Shown: positions 7,875 through 15,990 of the stretch, piece by piece
How positions within the stretch are numbered: position 1 is the stretch's first letter
Layout of the letters: every line of letters begins with the position of its first letter
NCBI GenBank assembly: GCA_965199585.1
Contig: CBDASI010000002.1
Coordinates: 2,542,001-2,606,000, forward strand
Reading direction: 5' to 3'
DNA from: JAVVHH01 sp965199585
Lineage (GTDB): Bacteria; Pseudomonadota; Alphaproteobacteria; Acetobacterales; Acetobacteraceae
Length of the DNA: 64,000 nt
Made by a program: the position numbers and the translations under genes
Notes under the pieces: generated by a model
Databases searched by the model: none
The model's input: only the letters and a program-made list of their open reading frames with translations
What the model was told of the DNA's origin: nothing

Positions 7875-8969
7875 TCAGGGAACCAGCGTGGTGAACAGGA
7901 ACGTCGCGAACAGGACCAGATGGATGACGCCGTGCACGATCGTCGTGCGACCGGTGCCGAGCGAGAGCGAGGTTACCAGCAGGGTCAGCGCGAGCAGTAC
8001 GATCTCGCGAACCGAGAGTCCTAGCACCAGGTCCAAGTGTAGCCAGAGCGAAACGGCGGCGACGGCCGGGATCGTCAGCCCGGTGGTGGCCAATGCGGAA
8101 CCGATCGCCAGGTTGAGGCTCGTCTGCAGGTCGTCGCGCCGCGCGGCGCCGACGGCGGCGATGGCCTCGGGCAGCAGAACCACCAGCGCTATGATGATGC
8201 CCACCATCGCCTGCGGCGCGCCCGCCGCCTCGACGGCTCGCTTGACGGTGGGCGATAGGGATTTCGCGAGTAAGACGACGGCGATCAGGCCGAGCATCAG
8301 GAACGCGAAGCTCACCCCGGCGGTTCGCGCCGAGATGGCCCCGTGATGCTCGGCGGCCGCGCCGTTCTCGTGCAGGAAGTAGTCCCGATGCCGGATGGTC
8401 TGCGCGACGACGTAGGCCGCATAGATGATGAGCGAGACGATGGCGACGAAGACGAGCTGGGTCGGAGCATAGACCGGGCCGGGAGCCGAGACGGTGTAGT
8501 TCGGCAGCACGAGCACCACGACGGTCAGCGTCGAGATCATCGCCATGCCGGCGCTCACGCCATACTGGGTGAAGCTCTGCTCATGGTGCCGGCGGCCGCC
8601 GACCAGGAGGCATAGGCCGATGATGCCGTTCAGGACGATCATCATGGTCGCGAACACCGTGTCGCGGGCCAGGTCGCTGGCGCCGGCGCCCTCGCTGATC
8701 ATGATCGACGCGATCAGCGCCGTCTCGATGACGGTGACGGCAAGTGCGAGCAGCAGGGAGCCGTAGGGCTCGCCGACCGCATGGGCGATGGTCTCGGCAT
8801 GGTGGACCGCCGCGATCACGGCAGCCCCGAGCAACACCGCGTCGAGCACGGCGAGCCAGGTCTGGGTTGGTGCGCCGAAGAGCAACGCACCGGCGGCGAG
8901 GATCGGCGCGGCGATGGTCCAGATCGGCAGGCCGAACAGTCCGGTGGAGGTCTTCGATGCCGCGATGAT
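7875..8969 (-). CDS. chaA: ChaA-like Ca2+(Na+)/H+ antiporter, probable AUC start
   Basis: A CaCA-superfamily cation/proton antiporter with about 11 membrane helices in two inverted halves. The first conserved repeat reads GEPYGSLLLALAVTVIETAL and the second contains ALVVLLPEAIAAVGAARRDD followed by SLNLAIGSALATTGLTIP, both typical of ChaA. There is no ATG, GTG or TTG in frame between the preceding gene's stop (9029) and the first helix. A strong AAAGGGG site (8976-8982) lies 6 bases before an in-frame ATC at 8969. That start gives 364 residues, close to E. coli ChaA (366). The only alternatives are an in-frame CTG or a GTG near 9100 that overlaps the response-regulator gene. Confidence 0.85.
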   Translation of the reverse strand: MIAASKTSTGLFGLPIWTIAAPILAAGALLFGAPTQTWLAVLDAVLLGAAVIAAVHHAETIAHAVGEPYGSLLLALAVTVIETALIASIMISEGAGASDLARDTVFATMMIVLNGIIGLCLLVGGRRHHEQSFTQYGVSAGMAMISTLTVVVLVLPNYTVSAPGPVYAPTQLVFVAIVSLIIYAAYVVAQTIRHRDYFLHENGAAAEHHGAISARTAGVSFAFLMLGLIAVVLLAKSLSPTVKRAVEAAGAPQAMVGIIIALVVLLPEAIAAVGAARRDDLQTSLNLAIGSALATTGLTIPAVAAVSLWLHLDLVLGLSVREIVLLALTLLVTSLSLGTGRTTIVHGVIHLVLFATFLFTTLVP

Positions 8970-8975
8970 GCCAGT

Positions 8976-8982
8976 CCCCTTT
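8976..8982 (-). promoter_or_regulatory. Ribosome-binding site pointing to an ATC start
   Basis: On the minus strand AAAGGGG is followed by six bases and then ATC ATC GCG, the first codons of the ChaA-like antiporter. No canonical start codon lies in frame at a workable distance, so this site decides the start call. Confidence 0.5.
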
Positions 8983-9028
8983 GCCGACCTTCTAGCGAAG
9001 GCGGTCGGCCCTGCACAACAAGAGCGGC

Positions 9029-9409
9029 TCAGGCGTGGCCGGATCGGCTCCGGTCCGGCCCGGCCAAGGCCGCGATCGCGGTGGCCAGAACGTCCCACCT
9101 GAATGGCTTGGCGATGAACGCGCGCACGCCGGCCGGCGGCGGACGGCCGCTGATGAGCAAGACCGGCAGCCCCGGCCACTCCGTCGTGACCTGGTTGCAC
9201 AGTTCCATTCCGTCCATTCCCGGCATATTGATGTCGGACAGCACGATGTCGACCCGGTGCTGACTGCGCAGGAAGCTCAGCGCATCCGCACCGTTGGATG
9301 CCTCGTAGACGACGTGACCGGCATCACCGAGCATCCAGCACAGTAACTCGCGGACCGGCTGTTCGTCGTCGACGACCAGAATGGCAAGTGGGTCAACCGC
9401 GGATGGCAT
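9029..9409 (-). CDS. Single-domain response regulator (receiver only)
   Basis: A 126-residue protein consisting of one CheY-like receiver domain and no output domain. The acidic pocket is Asp14-Asp15 (VVDDE), the phospho-acceptor is Asp59 (LSDINMPGMDG), the switch residue is Ser87 (LISGRP) and the conserved Lys is Lys101 (IAKPF). The ATG at 9409 begins directly at the receiver; upstream starts add an unconserved tail. It lies upstream of the antiporter gene on the same strand, so the two may be cotranscribed. No cognate kinase is adjacent; the PhoR-like kinase near 38 kb is not linked to it by position. Confidence 0.88.
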   Translation of the reverse strand: MPSAVDPLAILVVDDEQPVRELLCWMLGDAGHVVYEASNGADALSFLRSQHRVDIVLSDINMPGMDGMELCNQVTTEWPGLPVLLISGRPPPAGVRAFIAKPFRWDVLATAIAALAGPDRSRSGHA

Positions 9410-9559
9410 GGCCGTTAACTCGCGTAGGTTGCATACGCATGATCTCCTTAACGCGTTACGTGTCGGTACGCTTCGAACACTCCATGTAGGTTGTATCGGG
9501 TTCATGCAATGGACCCGCAAGGATTAAACTTCGAGTAAGCTGTTTCCGCTACAGTGCGG

Positions 9560-11065
9560 ATGCGTGAGTGGGACACACCGGTGAGCCAGGACGGCGACAC
9601 GATCTTACAGAAGACGGCGCGCGGCGCCGGGTGGGTCGTCGCATGGCGCATGATGACGCGCACCTTGGGGCTGCTGAGCACGCTGGCGCTGGTGCGCTTA
9701 TTGGCGCCGGCTGATTTCGGGCTGATCGCGCTAGCCTCCAGCTTCTCGGTATCAATCGAGGCCTTCTCCTGGATCGGCATCGAGGAAGGCGTGATCCGTC
9801 ACAAGGAGCCGACGCCTGCGCTGATGGACACGGCGTTCACCCTGTCCGTGCTGCGGGGCGCGGCCGTGTTCCTCATCGTGGCTGCCGTGTCGATGCCGGC
9901 GGCGCGCTTCTTCGGCGACCCGCGGCTTGCCGGCGTGTTGGTGGCACTCGGGGCGACGGTGCTGATCGAGAACTTCGTCAACGTGGGGACCATCGAGTTC
10001 CGGCGAGATTTCGAGTTTCGGCGGGAGTTCCAGCTCTACCTCCTGCCGCGCGTGCTGAGCATCGTGGTGGCGGTTTCGTCGGCGGCCGTGCTGCATACCT
10101 ACTGGGCGCTGATCGCGGGCATCGTCTCCAACCAGCTGTTCCGCGTGCTGTTCAGCTACGCCATGCATCCGTATCGGCCGCGGTTCCGGCTGACGGCCTG
10201 GCGGCAGATCGCCGGCTATTCGGTGTGGAACTCGGTGATCGCCGGGGCGGGCGCGCTGCGCGACCGGGTTGATACCATGATGGTCGGGCGGGCGATGAAC
10301 TCGGCCGCCGTCGGCTTCTACGCGCTCGGCTATGAGATCGCCGGGCTGCCGGTGACGGAGCTGATCTCGCCGCTGACACGGGCGGCCTTCGCCGGCTTCG
10401 CCGCGGCCTGGCGGGAGGAGGAGGATGCCGGCGAGACGTGGCTGCGGCTGGTCTCGAGCATGGCGCTGCTGACGTTCCCGGCCGGAGTCGGCATGTCGGC
10501 GGTGGCGTATCCGTTGATCATGCTGGCGTTCGGCCCGGGGTGGGAGGCGGCGGTGCCGGTGATGCAAGTGCTCGGCATCCCGTTGTGCCTGACGGTGTTC
10601 GGGATGGTCGGGCAGACGTTGTTCCTGGCGCAGGGACACATGCGGGTATCGCTGGCGATCACGTTGGGGGCGACGCTACTACGGCTGTTCCTGCTGTGGG
10701 TGCTGATCCCGCGCTTCGGGCTGTTCGGCGCCGCGCTGGCGGCCGGAGGAGGGATCGCGGTCGAGCAGAGTCTGTCGGCGATCTGGGCGATGCGGCGGCT
10801 CGGGCTCTCGCCGGTGCGGGGATTGGGGCCGCGCATGTGGCGCTGCGTGATCGCGACCGGCGCCATGGCGACCGTGCTGTGGCTGTCGGGCCTGGGATGG
10901 CAGGGCATCGGGGTGCCGGCGATGATCGCCGCGGTGCTGCTGGGGGCTGTGGCCTACGGCTTGGTGTTGCTGGGATTGTGGCTGGCGTGCGGGCGTCCGG
11001 GCGGACCGGAGGCAGACCTTCTGGCGCTGGCACTCCGCAGGCCGGCACGGGTCGGGAGCGCCTGA
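9560..11065 (+). CDS. MOP-superfamily polysaccharide/oligosaccharide flippase
   Basis: An integral membrane protein of about 500 residues, of the Wzx/MATE-like MOP superfamily, which flips lipid-linked sugar units across the inner membrane. The start of the domain (ARGAGWVVAWRMMTRTLGLL then LVRLLAPADFGLIALA) is the standard polysaccharide-synthesis flippase signature. About 12-14 helices follow, with RDRVDTMMVGRAM near residue 235. ATG at 9560 or the GTG at 9554 are both possible starts. No glycosyltransferase or polymerase is next to it, so its substrate is unknown and it may serve a polysaccharide made elsewhere. Confidence 0.82.
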   Translation: MREWDTPVSQDGDTILQKTARGAGWVVAWRMMTRTLGLLSTLALVRLLAPADFGLIALASSFSVSIEAFSWIGIEEGVIRHKEPTPALMDTAFTLSVLRGAAVFLIVAAVSMPAARFFGDPRLAGVLVALGATVLIENFVNVGTIEFRRDFEFRREFQLYLLPRVLSIVVAVSSAAVLHTYWALIAGIVSNQLFRVLFSYAMHPYRPRFRLTAWRQIAGYSVWNSVIAGAGALRDRVDTMMVGRAMNSAAVGFYALGYEIAGLPVTELISPLTRAAFAGFAAAWREEEDAGETWLRLVSSMALLTFPAGVGMSAVAYPLIMLAFGPGWEAAVPVMQVLGIPLCLTVFGMVGQTLFLAQGHMRVSLAITLGATLLRLFLLWVLIPRFGLFGAALAAGGGIAVEQSLSAIWAMRRLGLSPVRGLGPRMWRCVIATGAMATVLWLSGLGWQGIGVPAMIAAVLLGAVAYGLVLLGLWLACGRPGGPEADLLALALRRPARVGSA

Positions 11066-11139
11066 TCATCACGGGCGAGTGACTTTGCTGCGCTGCGGCA
11101 ATGCCCCATGTCGCGCAGACCACAATCGAGAGACGTTTC

Positions 11140-12261
11140 ATGAGTGACGCGAAGTCCAGCGACCTGTTCCAGCCCGTCGAGATGGGCAAGTTGATCCTTG
11201 CCAACCGCATCGCCATGGCTCCGCTCACCCGCAGCCGCGTGGGCGAAGGCGGCGTGCCGGGCCCGATGAACGTCGAGTATTACGCGCAGCGGGCGAGCGC
11301 CGGTCTGATCGTGACGGAGGCGACCAACATCTCGCAGCAGGGCAAGGGTTACGCCTTCACGCCCGGCATCTATACCGACGAGCAGGTCGCCGGCTGGCGC
11401 AAGGTCACCGATGCGGTGCACGCCAAGGGCGGGCATATCGTCTGCCAGCTCTGGCATGTCGGCCGCATCAGCCACCCCAGCCTGCAGCCCGGCGGTCAAC
11501 TCCCGGTCGCGCCGTCCGCCATCAAGCCCGATGGCAAGGCTTTCACCGAAACCGGCTTCCAGGATCACGTGACGCCGCGCGCCCTCGAAACGGACGAGAT
11601 CCCGGGCATCGTCAAGGACTACGCCCATGCGGCGGAGTGCGCCGCTAAGGCCGGCTTCGACGGCGTCGAGATCCACGCCGCGAATGCGTACCTTCTCGAC
11701 CAGTTCATCCGCGACAGCACCAATAAGCGGACGGATCGGTATGGCGGGTCGGTCGAGAACCGGATCCGCATCGTGCTCGAAGTCGCCGAGGCGGTGACCG
11801 GCGTGTTGGGGGCCGACCGCGTGGGCATCCGGCTGTCGCCGATCACGCCGCAGGTCGGCAATACGCCGCTCGATAGCGACCCGGCTACCACCTACGGCAC
11901 GCTGATCGACGAGCTGAACAAGTTCAGCTTGGTCTACATGCACCTCATCGAAGGGGCGACGCAGGGCGCGCGGGACGAGGTCCAGGGCGTGTCGTACCAG
12001 GGGCTGCGCAAGCGGTTCAAGGGCCTCTACATGGCCAACAACGGCTACGATCACGATCTGGCCTTCAAAGCGCGCTCGGAAGATTTGGCCGACCTCGTCT
12101 GTTTCGGGCGGCCGTTCATCAGCAACCCGGACCTGGTCGAGCGGCTGAAGGCCGGGGTGCCGTTCGCGGAGTCCGACAAGGCGACGTGGTACGGCGGCGA
12201 CGAGCATGGCTACACCGACTACCCGACTATGGACGGCAAGCAGCTGCACGCCGCCGAGTGA
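11140..12261 (+). CDS. Old Yellow Enzyme-type alkene reductase
   Basis: A 373-residue FMN-dependent TIM-barrel oxidoreductase of the OYE/NemA group. These enzymes use NAD(P)H to reduce activated C=C bonds such as those of N-ethylmaleimide, enones or nitrate esters. The N-terminus (DLFQPVEMGKLILANRIAMA then PLTRSR) binds FMN, EIHAANAYLLDQF supplies the substrate-anchoring His and Asn, and the family segment DRYGGSVENR follows. C-terminal CFGRPFISNPDLVERL completes FMN phosphate binding. The ATG at 11140 fits the family better than one 13 codons upstream. No regulator is adjacent. A GC-rich hairpin follows the stop. Confidence 0.92.
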   Translation: MSDAKSSDLFQPVEMGKLILANRIAMAPLTRSRVGEGGVPGPMNVEYYAQRASAGLIVTEATNISQQGKGYAFTPGIYTDEQVAGWRKVTDAVHAKGGHIVCQLWHVGRISHPSLQPGGQLPVAPSAIKPDGKAFTETGFQDHVTPRALETDEIPGIVKDYAHAAECAAKAGFDGVEIHAANAYLLDQFIRDSTNKRTDRYGGSVENRIRIVLEVAEAVTGVLGADRVGIRLSPITPQVGNTPLDSDPATTYGTLIDELNKFSLVYMHLIEGATQGARDEVQGVSYQGLRKRFKGLYMANNGYDHDLAFKARSEDLADLVCFGRPFISNPDLVERLKAGVPFAESDKATWYGGDEHGYTDYPTMDGKQLHAAE

Positions 12262-12269
12262 CCACGCGT

Positions 12270-12291
12270 GGCCCGGTGCTTGCGCCGGGCC
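12270..12291 (+). terminator. Probable terminator of the OYE gene
   Basis: GGCCCGG (12270-12276) pairs with CCGGGCC (12285-12291) around an 8-base loop, 8 bases after the stop codon and followed by GCGTAGTTTAGG. The stem is strong but the T tract is short. It separates the reductase from the downstream exporter gene on the same strand. Confidence 0.5.
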
Positions 12292-12314
12292 GCGTAGTTT
12301 AGGTTGATGGCGGG

Positions 12315-13688
12315 ATGAACCCGCTTTCACTGTTGGTCGCCGGATGCTTCTTCATGGAGTTTCTGGACGGCACCATCATCGCCCCGGCGCTGCCGCAGAT
12401 GGCGGTATCACTGGGTTCCACGGCGGTGGACCTGCATGTCGGCATCTCCGCCTATCTGCTGACCGTTGCGGTGATGATCCTGCCGGGCGGATGGGCGGCC
12501 GAGCGGTTCGGCGCCCGCCGGGTATTCGCGCTTGCGATCGTGATCTTCACCGTCGCCTCGGGCCTGTGTGCGCTGGCCGGGTCGCCGGCGGGCTTCGTGG
12601 TGGCGCGGGTGCTGCAGGGCGTGGGTGGCGCGATGATGGTGCCGGTCGGGCGGCTCGTGGTGTTGCGCGGCACCGAGAAGGCCGGACTGATGCGGGCGAT
12701 CGCGCTGCTGACGTGGCCGGGGCTGACGGCGCCATTGATCGGACCTCCGCTGGGCGGGTTCATCGCCGAGCACCTGGACTGGCGATACATCTTCCTGGTC
12801 AACCTCCCGCTCGGGATCGTGGCGTTCGCGCTGTCGCTGTGGCTGACGCCGGCGGGGGTGAGCGGGGTGCGGCGGCGCTTCGATGGGCTGGGCTTCGTGC
12901 TGGCGGGAACGGCCTGCCTGTGCGCCGAGCTGTCAATGGATCTACTGGGACACGAGCCGCCGGCCTGGGCGGCGGCGGGATCGTTGATCGCGGTTGGTGT
13001 GGTGAGCGGCGTCGGCGCGGCGCGGCATTTGCGACGCTCGGCGGCACCGCTGATCGATCCAGGGCCGTGGCAGGTCGAGACGTTCCGCTTGGTGATGCTG
13101 GTGGGCACATCGATGCGGGGCGTGATCTCCACCTTGCCGTTCCTGCTACCGCTGCTGTTCCAGTTGGGGTTCGGCTACGACCCGTTTCATGCCGGCGCGC
13201 TGGTGCTCGCGTTGTTCGCGGGGAATATCGGCATCAAGCCGGGGACGTCGGCGATTTTGCGACGGTTCGGCTTCCGGACGGTGCTGGCGGGCAACGCGGT
13301 GGTGCAGGCGGCGGCGATGTTCGGATTGGCGGCGATCGGGCCGAGCACGCCGTTGGCGGCGATCCTGGCGTTGCTGGCCGTGGCAGGCGCGTCGCGGTCG
13401 ATGCAGTTCACCGCGCTGGGGACGCTGGCGTTCGCCGACGTGCCGCAGGAGCGGATGGCGCCGGCCAATACATGGTTCAGCGTGTCGTTCCAACTCGGCA
13501 CCGGGTTCGGCGTCGGGGTCGGGGCGTTGTTGCTGCAGGTTGCGGGCGGGGTGTTGGGCGGAGGGCCCGATCTCGGGGCGTTTCACGCAGCGTTCGCCGG
13601 GCTCGGCGTGTTGATGCTGGGGCTGGCCGCCGCGGCGCTCACGATCCCGCCGCAGGCAGGGGCGCTGGTCTCTGGACATGGTCGATGA
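12315..13688 (+). CDS. DHA2-family MFS multidrug exporter
   Basis: A 457-residue drug:H+ antiporter of the EmrB/QacA (DHA2) type. The first helix has MEFLDGTIIAPALPQMA, matching family motif D1. The loop GGWAAERFGARRVF is motif A and VLQGVGGAMMVPVGR fits the helix-4/5 region. GPPLGGFIAEHLDWRYIFLV, near residue 140-160, is the antiporter motif C area with the WR-IF signature. About 13-14 helices are visible. There is no EmrA-like membrane fusion partner or TetR-type regulator beside it. Its last 50 bases overlap the 3' end of the convergent mobA gene. Confidence 0.82.
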   Translation: MNPLSLLVAGCFFMEFLDGTIIAPALPQMAVSLGSTAVDLHVGISAYLLTVAVMILPGGWAAERFGARRVFALAIVIFTVASGLCALAGSPAGFVVARVLQGVGGAMMVPVGRLVVLRGTEKAGLMRAIALLTWPGLTAPLIGPPLGGFIAEHLDWRYIFLVNLPLGIVAFALSLWLTPAGVSGVRRRFDGLGFVLAGTACLCAELSMDLLGHEPPAWAAAGSLIAVGVVSGVGAARHLRRSAAPLIDPGPWQVETFRLVMLVGTSMRGVISTLPFLLPLLFQLGFGYDPFHAGALVLALFAGNIGIKPGTSAILRRFGFRTVLAGNAVVQAAAMFGLAAIGPSTPLAAILALLAVAGASRSMQFTALGTLAFADVPQERMAPANTWFSVSFQLGTGFGVGVGALLLQVAGGVLGGGPDLGAFHAAFAGLGVLMLGLAAAALTIPPQAGALVSGHGR

Positions 13689-14301
13689 CGGCTTCGGCGG
13701 CGGCGAGGTCGTCGAGCGTGTTGATGTTCATAAACGGGTCCACCGGCGTGTCGGGCCAGGCGGCGACCGCGGCGTGCTCGGTCAGCGCCATGACCCGGCG
13801 TTGCCCGGCGGCCAATGCCGCGCGGATCGGCTCGCGCATGTCGAGGGGCCAGAGCGCGGCGACTGGATGGATGCGGGCGGCGCTGGCGGCTACCGCCATC
13901 GGCGCATCGGCCTCCCACTGCGCACGCTGCAAGCGGGCGACCAGATCGAGCGGGAGGAACGGCGCATCGGCGGGCACCGAGACGAGCCAGCGATGCCCAA
14001 GACTGGCCGCATGATCGAGGCCGGCGAGGAGACCGGCGAGGGGACCGGGATGGCCGGCGAGCGCGTCGGGGAGGACGTCTAGGCCGAACGCGGCGAAGCG
14101 GGCCGGGTCACCGTTGGCGCTGAGGACGAGGCCGGCGACCTGCGGGGCGAGGCGGGCGACGATGTGGACGAGGATGGGTCGGCCGGCGAGCGTCCGGAGC
14201 GTCTTGTCGCCGCCGCCCATTCGGCGGGAGAGGCCACCGGCGAGAATGAGGCCGAGCGGCAACCGACCCAGGGTATTCGAGGATTTATCGTCAGGGGGCA
14301 T
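13639..14301 (-). CDS. mobA: Molybdenum cofactor guanylyltransferase MobA
   Basis: A 220-residue nucleotidyltransferase that joins GMP to molybdopterin to make the guanine dinucleotide cofactor of DMSO-reductase-type enzymes. The GTP-binding motif is LILAGGLSRRMGGGDK (residues ~18-33), with the Lys that contacts the phosphates. VPADAPFLPLDL is the usual metal-binding segment; Ala stands where many homologues have Thr before the key Asp. No other moco gene lies nearby. The start codon is only two bases from the start of the divergent DCC-family gene, and the 3' end overlaps the DHA2 exporter by 50 bases. Confidence 0.92.
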   Translation of the reverse strand: MPPDDKSSNTLGRLPLGLILAGGLSRRMGGGDKTLRTLAGRPILVHIVARLAPQVAGLVLSANGDPARFAAFGLDVLPDALAGHPGPLAGLLAGLDHAASLGHRWLVSVPADAPFLPLDLVARLQRAQWEADAPMAVAASAARIHPVAALWPLDMREPIRAALAAGQRRVMALTEHAAVAAWPDTPVDPFMNINTLDDLAAAEAVIDHVQRPAPLPAAGS

Positions 14302-14303
14302 AA

Positions 14304-14711
14304 GTGCAAGGTAGCGCAGAAGGGCGAGACGGCGTGGCGCGTCCGCTGATCGTCTATTACAACACTCGTTGTCCCGTCTGCCGCACCGGGATCGATCGGC
14401 AGCGGAACCGCCTGTTCCGAGCGGTCAGGGCGGGAGCGATCGAGTTTCGCGACATCAATCTCGAGCCGGACGCCCTGGCTCACGTCGGCATCGGCCTCGA
14501 AGCGATTCGGCGGCGACTGCACGGCCTGGAGCCGTCTGGGCGGCTGGTCGTCGGCATCGATTGCGCGATCGAGATCTGGCGTCGCACGCCCGGGGAGGCC
14601 TGGCTCGCCGGACTGATGAGCACCAGCGGTGTCCATCGGCTGGCACAGTGGAGCTACGACCGGTTCGCCGACATCCTCTACGCGTGGAACCGGCGGAACG
14701 GTCACTGGTAG
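14304..14711 (+). CDS. DCC-family (DUF393) thiol-disulfide oxidoreductase-like protein
   Basis: A protein of up to 135 residues with the DUF393/DCC signature: VYYNTRCPVCRTGI near residue 16-30 has the CxxC active-site pattern of this thioredoxin-fold-related group. FRDINLEPDAL and a C-terminal region rich in Trp and Tyr follow. The family is thought to act in thiol-disulfide exchange, but most members are uncharacterised. The GTG at 14304 and the GTG at 14334 are both plausible starts; the second begins just before the conserved strand and leaves 32 bases for a promoter shared with mobA. Confidence 0.75.
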   Translation: MQGSAEGRDGVARPLIVYYNTRCPVCRTGIDRQRNRLFRAVRAGAIEFRDINLEPDALAHVGIGLEAIRRRLHGLEPSGRLVVGIDCAIEIWRRTPGEAWLAGLMSTSGVHRLAQWSYDRFADILYAWNRRNGHW

Positions 14712-14784
14712 GCGACCAGCGCCGCCGGTGGTTGCGAGGTGCCGGGAAAGGGTGTGTGGTTCCGGCAAAACAGGGAGCCGCGCC

Positions 14785-15981
14785 ATGGCCCAGCATACGG
14801 GACGCCATTTTCTGCAAATTCCGGGGCCGACGAACGTGCCGGACCGGGTGTTGCGCGCCATCGACATGCCGACGATCGACCATCGGGGGCCGGAGTTCGC
14901 CGAATTGGGGCGGGCGGTGCTGGATGGGATGCGGAGCGTGTTCCAGACCAGCGGTGACGTGGTGATTTACCCGGGCAGCGGCACCGGCGCCTGGGAGGCG
15001 GCGATCGTGAACGTGCTCGACGTGGGCGACCGTGTGCTGATGTACGAGACGGGTCAGTTCGCGACGCTGTGGCGCGACATGGCGGCCAAGCTCGGGCTCG
15101 AGGTGGAGTTCGTGGCGGGCGACTGGCGCCGGGGCGTGGACGCGGCCGACGTCGAGCGTCGGCTGACGGCGGATGCGGGTCACGCGATCAAGGCGGTCAT
15201 GGTGGTGCACAACGAGACCAGCACGGGGGTGGTGACCGGCGTGCCGGCGGTGCGGGCGGCGCTGGACAGGACCGGGCATCCAGCGCTGCTGATGGTCGAT
15301 ACGATCTCGTCGCTGGCCAGCGTCGACTATCGGCACGAGGCGTGGGGGGTGGACGTGACGGTGGCCGGGTCGCAGAAGGGGCTGATGCTGCCGCCCGGGC
15401 TGAGCTTCAATGCCATCTCGAAGAAGGCGCGGGCAGCGTCGGAGCGGGGCGGGATGCGGCGGTCCTACTGGGACTGGCGGGCGATGCTGTCGAGCAATGA
15501 GACGTTCTACTTTCCTTATACGCCGGCGACGAACCTTCTGTATGGGCTGCGCGAGGCGATCGCGATGCTGCACGAGGAGGGGCTCGACAACGTGTTCGGC
15601 CGCCATGAGCGGCACGCGGCGGCGACGCGGGCGGCGGTTCGGGCGTGGGGACTCGAGGTGCTGGCGGCCGATGAGCGCGAGTGCAGCCCGGCGATGACGG
15701 CGATCCTGATGCCGGAGGGCCACGATGCGGACGCGCTGCGCAAGGTGGTGCTCGAGCACTACGACATGTCGCTGGGAACGGGGTTGGGGAAGGTGAAAGG
15801 GCGCGTGTTCCGGATCGGGCATCTCGGGCATTTCAACGATCTTATGCTGATGGGGACGTTGGCGGGCGTGGAGATGGGGCTGTCAGTCGCGGGCGTGCCG
15901 CATCGGCAGGCGGGCGTGGCGGCGGCGATGGATGTGCTAGCGAGCCGCAAAGTGACGACCGCCGGGCAGAAGGCGGCGTAG
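14785..15981 (+). CDS. sgaA: Serine-glyoxylate (alanine-glyoxylate) aminotransferase
   Basis: A 398-residue class V PLP-dependent aminotransferase. This group moves an amino group from serine or alanine to glyoxylate, giving glycine plus hydroxypyruvate or pyruvate. The N-terminus LQIPGPTNVPDRVLRAID and HRGPEFAEL are hallmarks. The PLP lysine is Lys198 in VAGSQKGLMLPPG, preceded by VDTISSLASVD with the PLP-nitrogen Asp. The C-terminal VFRIGHLGHFNDL is typical of bacterial serine-glyoxylate enzymes. The ATG at 14785 has an AGGGAG site. The downstream FAD/Fe-S dehydrogenase begins 10 bases after the stop, which suggests an operon handling glyoxylate. Confidence 0.92.
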   Translation: MAQHTGRHFLQIPGPTNVPDRVLRAIDMPTIDHRGPEFAELGRAVLDGMRSVFQTSGDVVIYPGSGTGAWEAAIVNVLDVGDRVLMYETGQFATLWRDMAAKLGLEVEFVAGDWRRGVDAADVERRLTADAGHAIKAVMVVHNETSTGVVTGVPAVRAALDRTGHPALLMVDTISSLASVDYRHEAWGVDVTVAGSQKGLMLPPGLSFNAISKKARAASERGGMRRSYWDWRAMLSSNETFYFPYTPATNLLYGLREAIAMLHEEGLDNVFGRHERHAAATRAAVRAWGLEVLAADERECSPAMTAILMPEGHDADALRKVVLEHYDMSLGTGLGKVKGRVFRIGHLGHFNDLMLMGTLAGVEMGLSVAGVPHRQAGVAAAMDVLASRKVTTAGQKAA

Positions 15982-15990
15982 GCCCGCACG

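Noticed and set aside
12344..14014. A 556-codon open frame shifted inside the DHA2 exporter and mobA
   Set aside because: It crosses two real genes in the wrong frame and encodes a repetitive Gly/Arg/Ala sequence.
14455..15831. A 458-codon open frame antisense to the aminotransferase
   Set aside because: The plus-strand protein has every class V aminotransferase motif; the antisense product is Arg/His rich noise.
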